This document shows, one piece after another, positions 1-11,400 of a stretch of DNA of 64,000 nucleotides (the first letter of the stretch is position 1; each line of letters begins with the position of its first letter). This stretch comes from Phlegmacium glaucopus. Its lineage: Eukaryota; Basidiomycota; Agaricomycetes; Agaricales; Cortinariaceae. The translations under genes were made by a program, and so were the position numbers. The notes beneath the pieces are model-generated. The model worked only from the letters and a program-made list of their open reading frames with translations. It ran no database searches and had not been told where the DNA came from. Location: the NCBI GenBank assembly GCA_015039465.1, contig MU130381.1:112080-176079 (forward strand). Direction: 5' to 3'.

Positions 1-3000
1 TCAAAATGGTCACGAACAAACACAGAAGGAGTTCCGGCTTCGCGTACTGGTGGTTATCATCTCTCTGACGATGACTCGACCACGGATGCTTCTTCATCGT
101 CTTCAGATACAGAAGAAATGTTTTTATCCTCCTCCCATGGCAGAATGAAGACCAGCCTTCTTGTTAACGAACGCGATGATGACACGCCAGACGAAAGCGT
201 CATTTGCTTTCATAATAAAAGTAGCATGGCAAGTCTTATCGAGGATATCCGGAAATCCAAACACATGCACATAAGAGAAACAGATCCATCGGTTCCTCCC
301 TCCCCAGATAATCTCACTCTAGCGCAGTCAAGACGGCCCCAATTCTGGCGAACTCCACGAGTAGGTCCCTCAAGGCCAATTTCTTTGATAGGTATCTGAA
401 TATCTTATTTCTAGTGGGAAATCTTATGTCAGAATAAATCGGTTGATTCGCCATCGCTTCTTCCGAATTTCCTGCTATATTTTCCGCCAACAGATCTTGC
501 AGAAACTCTATTTAATTTATATTTCGCAAGATCCAATAATGTCTTTCCTTTGCTTCACCGCCCCACTTTTGAGCGACAGTGGCGTGATGGCCTACATCGT
601 CGTAATATCTGGTTTGCCTGTGTTTGCTGTTGCCTTTTCGCTGTGGCCAGTCGATGGTGCAACGATGAGCGTGTCCTACCAGAGGGTTCAAAACGGGAGA
701 ATGGGGAACTAGATTGGCGGAAAGCAGGGCGTCAGTATTTTGAAGTAGGAGCAGGTCTGTCTAATACTCTATCCTCATCTCCGTGAAGTGCTTGTCGTTG
801 ATCTGTCTTTCCAGAAATTCATCGCGTCCGGGGGAATATATTTCAACCCGCGAGCTTATTTGAAGTGCAAACTTTCTCGGTGCGCAGCTCCATTTCATTG
901 TTCAGATTGGCACACCTGACCTTTTCTATAGCTTTTGAGCATGTATTTAAGTGGCACGAACGCATTCCCCGTAGCATGGCTGGTTGTTAGCGTGGGGATC
1001 CGCAAAGCCCAGGAAGTAGGTGCCCACCGCAAGAAGATTTATCGTACAGACCCTAATGCTGACGATGAACTCTGGAAACGAGCATTTTGGCATCTCGTCG
1101 CATTTGACCGCATCGGTAGTGTGAGTTTAGGACGGGCTTGCGGCATAGCGGAGGAAGAGTTTGTTTTTCTCTCTACTACCAATCTTCCTATTAAAACTGT
1201 GTCTAGTTTCGATCTAGATTTACCTCGTGAAGTTGACGATGAATATTGGGAAGGACGCCAGGACACCAAAAAAATATTTGAGCAGCCTCCTAACATCCCC
1301 TCTCGAATTACCGCATTCAATCATTTCATTAAGCTCACGCAGATAATGGCTTTTACGATGCGAACTATGGTGTGTGTCGTTGGTCTACGTCAGATTGTGT
1401 CTCATTATTTTGAAGTATGCCATTGACAAATCCAAAATTTACTGCGGGACAGTTCCAATGGGTAAGGAGAACCTTGTACGACAACTGTCGTCGGCCATGG
1501 AGAAATGGCTAGATACCATTCCAGAGCACTGTAAGTTGTAAATCATATTCGACACTTCTGGTTGTTTTACTGACGGTTGCAGTGAAATGGAGCGACAACG
1601 TGAATAACCCTGAGCTGTCTATCCAATCCGCTATTCTCCTCACCTCTTATTATGTTACTCTGATGCTTATTCATCGTCCTCTCATTACTACATCCCTACC
1701 TTCCCCATCCACCGTGCATCATAAACTATATTCATCCAAGCACTCACCTCCTATGTCTAACCCCGCCCTTCTTATCTGTACTGATGCTGCTCGTTCTTGC
1801 GCGCGCATCGTCGAGGTTCAGTTACGAGATGGCTTGAACAATTGTCACATGCCAGCCGTCATCAATGTCGCATATATTTGTGCTGGATTACTTTCATATA
1901 GAATCTGGAATTTGAAGGTTCAAGAGAAAGCCCAGCGATATGAACATTCACAGGACGTCAAGGCACCTATTGCTCAAAAAATTGAAGATTATATGGCGGA
2001 TGCACGTATCTTTACGAGGGCCTTGGAACAGGCACGGCTTCGTTGGGATATTGTAGATTCCATGCTGTGAGCTTTCGACCTTTCTCTTCGTCTGGTGGCT
2101 ATATTGTTTAATTGGATCCTTTTTCTCAGAGAAGAGTTAAGTGCGTCGTTGCCAGGGACCCTGTCTCAAAGCCAGAGTGCGCCAGACTCTCAATCCAATG
2201 ATGCATCACATCTTGGGCCAAATTCTGACGGTCATCCATGTCCATCCAGTTATCTAATGCACAATCAACCCACGCAGTCGCCTACAACACTAGAGCTTAA
2301 ACACACTCAATATGTACCAGATACTCGCTCGCTTTCAGGCACTGAACATCTGGCCCACCTACAACTATCTCAAAATTTACCTACTCTTCCGCCAGATACA
2401 AATGAGTCTCCTTTGCATTCACATAATTCAGATGCCAACCAGCTTCGTCCAGTACTTATCAGCAGTAGGCCCCACTCGCTTTCTGCTCCAGCATTGCCTC
2501 CCTATATCCCCGATGAGCACATCTCATCTTGTACTACCAAGACTTTGCGACGGACCTCATTCTCGAACTTACAGGCAAGGGAAAGCCACGACGACCAACA
2601 ACATACAAGCGTAGAATACCCAACACCGACGGGATCTTACCTTTCGATAGGCGGATCGACAGTGAAGTATCATGATACTGGCGATGATACTAACATGCAC
2701 TTCGATCGCGAAGGGTATCATCTATCTAGTCATTACCACAACTTGCACCAGATGTCCAGTTATGCCATCGAGCAACCTCCAATGAATGTCTATGACAAGA
2801 GGATCTATAACAGGTATTCCGTCTCTCTATCTTTCTTTGGCCAATTTGATCAAATGCCTTTTTGTGACGGATTCATAGGTTGGAGCAGAAATGCTTGCCA
2901 ACCCATGCTATGGGACCAGACAGATCAGCCCCTCACCAGGGGGGGTGGTCTGCTAGGGCTGTTATGCTGCCTGATCCATATATTTTATTTGATCCACCTT

Positions 3001-3062
3001 GTGATGACCATCAGGACTACTCTCACTCTCAAAGTCTCTACCAATTCCCTTATAGTTTCTAG
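1..3062 (+). CDS. Fungal-specific transcription factor, 3' part (5' end outside window)
   Basis: The reading frame is open from base 1, so the start and any Zn2Cys6 DNA-binding region lie to the left. A Ser/Asp-rich linker leads into FWRTPR, then a first visible intron (361-414), then the start of the fungal_trans regulatory domain (PF04082 type): FPPTDLAETLFNLYFAR and NNVFPLLHRPTFERQWRDG, followed by AFWHLVAFDRIGSVSLGRAC and a helical region with LMLIHRPL. This middle homology region is typical of xylanolytic-activator-like regulators. The tail from about 2090 is Ser/Pro/His-rich and probably disordered. The last intron is read as 2814-2878, which joins ...IYNR to LEQKC and gives a stop at 3060-3062. 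Reading through this intron instead would extend the frame to 3129. The regulated pathway cannot be told from the sequence. Confidence 0.85.
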
Positions 3063-3307
3063 TTTCTTGTCTAGGATGTCTAATTTGTATCAACTACAGC
3101 GACCCACTACTCATTTTTGTTTTGGATAACTTGCGGAAGCTTGACGCTGCTTACAACTTGCCGTGTCATACAATCAATCTGGCTTTAGATCCCTGAGATT
3201 AGGCTTTAGCTACCATATCCATATCTAATGAAATTGGGAAAACCACGTCGACGATATTATGTGTTGGAGTAGAAATACAGGTGGCATAAAGTGAGGGCGG
3301 GGGGCTA

Positions 3308-4350
3308 TCATATCACTATAGAAGCGGGATCAGTCAGAATAGAACGCATGAGCAGAGAGCGAGACATACGAAGGACTGCATTGATACAGCCATCATTTTC
3401 TGGATTGTTCGTAATCTGTGCGTATTTTCCAAATACGACCTTACCGCCTGCTGTGACAAGCCCAAGCTCCGAGACATTGACTTCAATGACGGTGCCTTTC
3501 GTCATGACACCCAGTTGTGTGTACATAGGCGATTGTGGGTTTTTTTTTACACCTAATATCTGTAGCTGGAAAGTAGCCTTGAGATCGGCTACAGGGTACA
3601 TAAGTTAAAGGGAATCGAGATTGAAATGGACGGACTCACGATGCGTAACATTTGCTTTCTTGTAACGCAGAGCCATTGGCCTGATGAATCTTTCCAACTT
3701 TACAGGTTTTCTCGTGAAGCTTTCTCCCACAAATGTGGCTTTAGTAACCATACGTTTCCAAGCCTTGCTTTTACTTTTGCCGGTTTTCATGACTTTGAAC
3801 ATCTCATCCTCTGCGATACCTCTGACCTTGGGTAAGGGAACAGCATATTTTGCAGCTTTGTCCTTCCGTTTCTGTTTGATAGCACTTGAAAGGGTTTTAG
3901 CGTCTTTTTGACCTTCACGGTCCAGCAAATATGTCGGGAGAGCGCCATCGGGTATTGTTCCAGCGTCTGGTTGTTTGACATTGCGCTCATCATGGGCCTT
4001 GAGAGTCTTTTTCATTTGAATTTTCTCCGCATGTCGTTTAGCATGGAGTAGCTTGGCCTTGATACCAAATGCCTTTTGGGCTACAGCGGATGACTTATGC
4101 ATGGCACGCGCATCTCTCTTCCGTCTGGCGGGAAATAAGATTGGAAAAAAGGATAAGATGAGTGAGGACCATACTTCCGTTCAAAGTAATCCAACCGCCG
4201 ACCATGGCGTTTAATATGTTCTTCGATATACTCGTTCTAAGGGAAGATGAGACGAATTGTCGCTGAATAAAGTTTGAAATAAATACCTGAGGCTGTAATA
4301 TAAACTGAGATGAGCAAAATTTGATTATAACTGCAGAAGGTACTTGCCAT
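3308..4350 (-). CDS. NSA2: Ribosome biogenesis protein NSA2 (RPS8e-like family)
   Basis: NSA2 acts in maturation of pre-60S ribosomal particles in the nucleolus. Six coding exons are read: 4350-4348 (ATG only), 4292-4287 (CCTCAG only), 4236-4175, 4124-3640, 3588-3370 and 3315-3308. They sum to 783 nt, or 260 residues, matching the family length of 260-261. Recognisable blocks are [20 protein letters not shown] at the N-terminus, [82 protein letters not shown] and the C-terminal [11 protein letters not shown]. The first intron (4347-4293) has a GC donor in a GCAAGT context. The last intron (3369-3316) is 54 nt, contains no in-frame stop, and ends at the same stop codon whether spliced or retained. 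The gene is head-to-head with YIP1. Confidence 0.95.
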
Positions 4351-4437
4351 GACAGGAGGAAAAGGATCTGAACCAAACAAATGGCAACAGGAGTGAAGGG
4401 GAACGAGCACGTGGTTCAGCATCTCGTTCCTTGAATT
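4351..4437. promoter_or_regulatory. Compact bidirectional promoter between NSA2 and YIP1
   Basis: Only 87 bp separate the two start codons, so both core promoters and both 5' untranslated regions must be fitted in here or overlap. No clear TATA box was seen. The divergent arrangement is directly visible; shared regulation is an inference. Confidence 0.5.
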
Positions 4438-5356
4438 ATGTGGCAGCAGCAAGACCACAGCAGCAACCCATACCCTGGCCCCTCCTCATATTATCCCCCA
4501 CAACAACAAGAACCACTTCAGTTTTATGCACAAACACAAGACTACTACTCAACTGCGCGTTCAAGTTTAGATGGCCATGTTCAGGGATCCATGTCCCAAC
4601 AGCCGGCAGGCTTTGGCGGCAACATTCAGTCACAAGGCGGGTGGTGGACAGCGTTTGGTACAGGAGGTATAGAGGGCGAGCCACCATTACTTGAAGGTGA
4701 GTCTAGTCTTACAATGCTACCTCCTAAGGTTAACTCTCTTAGAACTTGGTATCAATTTCCACCACATACGTGCCAAAACCCTCACGGTGCTCAACCCGCT
4801 CCGTCGTGTTGACGAGCACATAATGGATGACGCGGACCTGGCGGGTCCAATTTTCTTTATTTTTTGTTTTGGCATCTCTCTCCTCTTTGTTAGTTTGGAT
4901 AACTCTTCATATTGCTTGATCTGACCTACGTGTTCACGCAGTCCGGCAAGTCAAATTTTAATTATATATACGGCGTTGGTCTCTTTGGATCGGCATCGCT
5001 CTATACTCTCCTCAATCTCATGTCCGAGCAGGGTATCGATGCATACCGCGTTGCGTCAGTATTAGGCTATTGTCTGCTACCCATGGTTGGTGTTGGCACA
5101 GTCAGTGTCCTGGTAGCTCTAGAGTCCGTACAATTCGTCTCTCTCATCTCCTCATGCTTATCTCTCAAACAGTGGATCATTCGGATACTTGCTTTCTATC
5201 TTATCCATATTATGGTGCACGTATTCAGCTTCTGGGATTTTCGTAGCAGTGCTTCGTATGTCGGACCAGCGGCTGCTTATTGCTTATCCAATCGGCCTGT
5301 TGTATGGATGCTTTGCTCTCCTTAGCATATTCAACGGACGATCTGGAGATAAATGA
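4438..5356 (+). CDS. YIP1: YIP1-family Golgi/ER membrane protein (YIPF5-like)
   Basis: Yip1 proteins are multi-pass membrane proteins of ER exit sites and the early Golgi that bind Rab GTPases and help COPII vesicle formation. The N-terminus is Gln/Pro/Tyr-rich, as in the family. The signature [20 protein letters not shown] followed by [20 protein letters not shown] is diagnostic. Hydrophobic segments then follow: [33 protein letters not shown] and [18 protein letters not shown]. The frame is joined across short introns, for example LLE/ELGINF near 4696-4742. The final exon ends ...FNGRSGDK with TGA at 5354-5356. The next gene, CSF1, converges from the right with about 110 bp between the two stops. 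Confidence 0.93.
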
Positions 5357-5466
5357 GGGGGTTACACCATTTATTCAGAGCTATGCTACATAAAATCATA
5401 ATTTACAATCCAAAAAGTAATGTGATAAGTCCAAATAAAATGTTGCGTTTAGATGTCGGAAGTAAG

Positions 5467-8400
5467 TTAATGATTAGGGTCGTCCGATTCCTGGCTCCCC
5501 TTGTTTAGTTGTCGGCTGTACAGTTTTAATAAAAATTCCATGATTTCTTCTAATGGGACTGTTGCATATTCGTTGAGGTATTGCGGCAACGAATCCTCCA
5601 GATTAAAGCCAGCCTTTTTCATGAAAAATGGGTGCATAACATCAGGTGTGGCTTCTCCAAGTTGCCGCATCGTGAGACGCTCAATATGTCGGTTTCTCGG
5701 ATGGTATATGAGTTCTGGCTTCTTGGACAAGCCCTGAGATATTGAAGGCTCTGCAACAACCTTACTGGTTGGAAATTGGACTGGGGATGTTGGCACTGAG
5801 ACAGGCGGGAGAGATTCACGAGCAGAGCTAGGCGATCTGACTTGCTCAAGCCATCCAAACCGAGCAGATGAGGGCCCAGAAGTAGAAAGATTGAATGCAC
5901 TGCCGGGGGGAACGTTGGGAGACTTTGGTGAATCAACTAGAGAAAGCGGCTCGGGAACCTTTTTCCTGACAGAGCCTGAAGTACCAGTTGTTGCAGAAGC
6001 GCTGCCCGTCGACGTTCGCCAGACTTCTGTTGACCGGACCTGGTCCATCTCCCGGGTAAGGTTTTTACGTAGTACTGTTAGCCAGGAGTAGAGAGACATA
6101 TTCAAGGTGATGTAGATGTCTTCGAACGCCTTCATCCCTTCGCGACGAATAAATTCGCTGTGGAAGTCATAGACAAGATTCGACACCGTTTCCTCGATTC
6201 TCTCTTCACTAACCATGCTCATCTTCATTGAAGGCAAACCAACAATGATGGCCTCGGCAGCGTCTTTGAACAAGGTCACGACCCACTCACGAACATTGGG
6301 GGCCTCCGATTCGCTAGGGGGCTTTGGATGACCGACTTGAGTGTATTTCGAAATGGTCATGGAGGCAAATGAAAGAAGTAGATCTCGTTTGGTAGTAGAA
6401 GCGTCAAAGCCAACAAAACGATCCAATCGGGCACGAACGTCGCGACTAATAAATTGCGCAATTTCGACATCATCCATAGTGCGAGGGAAAACAATTAGCC
6501 GCAGTAGATCCAGACGGAGACTCATATGCTGTCGGATCATGTATGAAAATCCTGCCTCTGCTTCTCGGAGTCGATTACGGGCAGAATGTATCATGGCCTC
6601 AGCGACGGTGGATAATGCATTCTCAGGCTTTGGGTTGCGAGTAACACGGAAAGTTTGAGATTCCCTAAATGCACCCTGTCGCTGAGCATCCAAGTTGGCC
6701 TTGAATTTGTTGATGTAGGACAGAAGCTTTGGGACTGTGCCCACCGCTACAACAGCTACAACCTCAGAACTAGTGATCGTGAATGACAGCTGTAGAGGTC
6801 GAGGTTCGCCGTTAACATCTGTATGTGTCATGGACCAATCGTCGAATATTTCAACTTCCAAAGGTTCGGTGCTGAATATACACAAATTTGTGAGACACAA
6901 AAGAAGCATACAGAGCTGAATCTTACCAATAGTGTAGCAACTGCTGGTGATCCGATTCAAGGACAGCAACCAGTGCTCCACTGGTTAGTCTTAGTTCCAA
7001 CATCCTGGTCCTTCCACTATGGTCAGATAGTCCACCCTCAGATCTCCTAATTGTTTGGAATACACATGAAGGAACATGGGCACGGCCGGATAGATTCCCA
7101 TATGCTATGACAGACAGATCTCCAACAAAAATGAAGAGTTCTTTGAAATCTTCGGTCAACTTGGTGCGAAACACCGTCTGCTGAAGCTCCAAATCTATCG
7201 TGGAAATTGACTGCCCAAGGTCGACATGGAGTTTGATGCGTCGTATCCGAAGCAGTACCACAGTAGAAAGTCCTCCTGTGGCTTGGTCATCGATAGGGCT
7301 GATCGTGGTAGGTCGGAGAGCGTTTGTAGACTCTGGTGGTGAATGATTGTTAAAGATCGGTATGTGGTCCAGCCATACAGCCTTGAAGCATAGAACATCT
7401 TGCAAACGGGAAAAACGCACGCCCCCGAGCAATTCTGTATCCAAAACGACTGAAATCGAACTAACACTGTCGCTAATGTCCGATTCTGTTTTGGTACAAT
7501 TGACGGAAAAGCCCAAGTTCCGTGCATCTAATTTGACGCAATCCTCGCTCAAAAACCCATGCTTCAAACCAGCAGTCCATCCGCTAATATTTCCAGAGAA
7601 AGAGAGATTTCTTGCACCAGGCGAGACATTTACAACAAATCCACCGCTCTCCCAGTAAAGACCGGCGACTACGTTTACGTCAGGTTGACAGGTCAGCTCC
7701 AGCTTCGAGCGATCAATGCGAAGGCCGAAGCATATATGCATGCTGGAGGTAGATTCCATCTTTTCTTCCTTAGGTGGTAAAGGGATACTCAACGAATGAG
7801 GCGTCAAGACGGCTGGTCGTGAACGAGAGCTGACTTTGCGCATACGGGTTTCCACATGGTTAATAAGCTCATTGAGGAAAGGAAGCAAAGTAGGTCGCAG
7901 CGTATTTTGGCTAGAGTGCACTGTACTTTTGAACATAAGGATAGATGGTTCATGATCAGCGGCTTTCATGCGTTTCTGCGAAGCCGGCGTGGCGCGATAT
8001 TCTGCCCAGACAGAGAGCATAGGCAAATTGAAAACTTCTGCACCGAGACCCAAGACCTGTTCGTCTGAAAGCTCGAGCAATGTATTCAATGTTAATGATT
8101 TGAAAAGACTGCTAGTAGTCCCACTGTAAAGCCGCACTTTGCCACTAAGGAATGTCAGGTTGGCAAATATGTTGGAAGTAGGAATTGCTGTATAATGCTT
8201 CTCGAGCGATGGCTTAGTTGTGGTTGGCGTTCGAGGCACATTAGCAGACAATCGTTCCACACGTTCTTTTCCTTGTCGATAGACGTCGATCAAAGCGAAG
8301 ACATAGTTCGGTATGGTCGAATCGAGGTCGAGTATGAACCCGCTGACGTTTGCCCCGATCCAGATCTTTCGCGCCGTCCCTGTACTGGACGTCCGTAGTT

Positions 8401-11400
8401 GAGCCTTCATTTCTGGATACACGAGTCGGTTACGTGTTTGGTGCTTATCTGCAATAAAATCTTCTGGAACAGATTGTCTGAAACTAGGGAAATATCAACT
8501 GAATTCACTGGAAACTTGGAGCTTTGGCATACCGAGAAACAAATTGGAATGAGAGGCGTTCCATATTAGCCTTGCCATTTTCTCCACGATGTGTACCAAA
8601 TTCGATGGATTTTATAGATAACAGGAATGCGCCAACTGCGGAAGAGTCCCGGTTTGTACTCTTCGTAGGAGGAAGTTCAAGATCTTCGTCAGGTGTAAGC
8701 GGAAAGGCAACTCCAACGCCCTGGATTGATATCGAGATGATACAACCACTGATCCATGACGATTGCTCCACCTCAACATCCCCGACATTGACATCAAACG
8801 TTCTCAAAATGCTTTGGGTTTTCTCCTTGAACGCTGCAAGTTCCAACGACCGTTGTTCTTGACGTTCAAGCATCTCAGCCTGAGAGTGTCATGAGATTTT
8901 TGACCTGGGAAGAGAATATAGGAACTATTACCTGTAAGTTGTCAATGAAATCACCAATCTCTCCCATTGAGCTGGGTCGCATGACTGCGTGGATTTTGCT
9001 TATGGAAATCTGAAGGTTCTTTTCGAAGAGCGGCTCCTTGTTTACAGCGTTGATACTGAAGTCGATGATCACGAATGCAGACCCATGGTTTCGGTTGAAC
9101 GCTGCAGTCTGACGCCTATTCCCTCGAGGTGCAAGAGATAAAGCTAAGTCTGACAGCCCTATCTCCCATGTCCATTCTTTTGTATTACTGATCCCCCCAT
9201 TAATATCTTGACATTCGAGATAGACAGTGGAAGAGATGCCTTCAAGACCAATACGAAACCCTCGCATTTTCACATACCCTCCATATTTGAGTGCCATCTG
9301 CTCTTTCGGCCTCGGCGTCTCTGTGGGCGAGCTTTTACGACGAGTCTTCTGCATCAATGCCACAAGGTCGTTGAAATCTTGTCCAAATTTCTGCTGTACT
9401 GCTAACAAGGTATCCCAGTGTGATGGTTTCACTTTGAGTTCGATAGCTTCAAATAAAACCAGTGTGTGAACATTACAACCGTCAGAGCGACCTGCTAGAG
9501 ACAGCGGGGGAAGGACTAGCTTCACTCGAGGATCCGGTGATAAATCTTGAGAATTAGCATTAGCAGAGATATTGAGAATCATGGAAGATATTTGCAGGCC
9601 AAAGGTATGTTTCGATCCTGCAATTAGGGTATTAGAGGAATGAAAGTAGGTCACTATATTGTTGCTTTCCCAGGAAAGCCATGTACCATGCATCACCTGC
9701 AAAACAATCTCCAGATGATTGATTTGAGCGTGAAACTGCATGATGGGCCTTTGCCGAGATTGGCTAGAAGGAACGGAGGAAGGCGGGGTAGTAGATTTTC
9801 CCTTGTATTCAGAAAGCAAAGTGTTCATCGCTGCCTCCATACCTGGAAGGTAATCGGCCCTCCATTCCTCAACGAAGCGATATAACCGAAGTGCGCTACG
9901 TGGAACATGTAACCGCAAGCCAGCAAGCATAAACATCAATTTCAAGTTGGCCTTTGATATAGGTTCCGGTCGTGAGACAACACTGGCTCGACCATTCGTG
10001 AAGGTAAGGCCAGCAAGAATGTCAAGGACGCTTTCTTTCGCGGGATCAGCCGGCGAACGAGCTTGCAGGTATAATTCTTTGAACAGAACGCTATGGTTCA
10101 TCGATGGGTGCCTTTGAACTTGGGAGGTAAGCAACGAGGACGATGCTTGAAGGCCGCGCATGCCAACAACAAGAACAAGATTTTCGGCAGCTGCCTGCGC
10201 ACGAAGACGATGAACGACAACCATGATTTCGACATGGGAGAACTTGACAGAGTGGTTTGAAGGTCTTTCTGAAACATCCTGAACAATTTGAGGCGATTTA
10301 TTTTGCAGGCTAGAAGAACATTGCCGTTTGACACGAAGAATGTATTGCGCGAAATGCATTAAGTGTGGAAGAACGATGAGCGTAGCTTCACCCAATGATA
10401 CGACGAGCATCATCTTCTGAACAACCCGAGACGATTTGGCACGCAACGATGTCTGCGACGCGCTTGTCGGATCCTTAACGGAGGGCTGAACAAGATCAAA
10501 CAATTTGATATAGGTTTTGAAGACAACGTCATTGAAATGAACTTCACTCGATGGTCCACCCATCGGGTCGAGGACAACGAAAGCGCTCTTCGTAACGCAC
10601 AAAAACATTGACCCCAGCGGTGCACTTCCTAATTTCGTTGAATCTGTGGCAATGTGTTGGGATGGTTTAAAGAAAAGCGCTTCTAGCAATGTTAAATGAT
10701 CCTCATTGCAGGCATCTTGGTCGAGTAATGCTAAACGCGCCTCCACTAAGGGCATCAATCCGTCTGCCGAGATGGTTTCAAAATCAGTAGCATGCCAGCG
10801 GTAGTTGCCCTGATCTTCGTTGCCCCAAACGCAGTCACGCAGGTGGTAGAAAAATTTGAACATTAGCTCAGTGCGAAGTAAATGTGGAATCCCTGTTTGG
10901 ACAAGATAAGAGGGCTGAATTGTTGAGAGAGGGTCGATGACGGGCTTTTGTCCAGAGGCCATCAGGATGCCACGAACAATGGCTCTCTTTGTCATAAAGT
11001 CATGAGTTTTGAGCCCTTGTACCGAACACGCTACTTGTCTCCCTGCAGAAACCAGATGGATCAAGGTCGTTGTTATCAGCTCAGGTCCACGATGACCGAT
11101 CTGGATCAGAAATTCAGCAAGAGTTGCTGAAAGGCTTCGGCGAGAATGTTGGATTGTAAGGGACGTTAAAATGACTTGAAATATAGTTGAATCAGGAAGG
11201 GCAGAAGTGAGTGTCCGCTTGTCAATAGACGTGTCAAGAGCCACAACAACTTTGTCAATTGAGGCCTTGAAACTATTGGATTCTGGCGTTAAGCAGCCGA
11301 CTACGTGGGCCCCACTAATGCGGAAGTTGGCAACAGCAGTGATGTCGAGGTTCGAAGGAATATTGATAGATTCCATTGCCCTACAGACATTGGGGTGACC

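Noticed and set aside
6341..6658. 105-residue plus-strand frame inside CSF1
   Set aside because: It is antisense to a clearly conserved CSF1 exon, is Arg/Ser-rich as expected of a shadow frame and shows no family motif.
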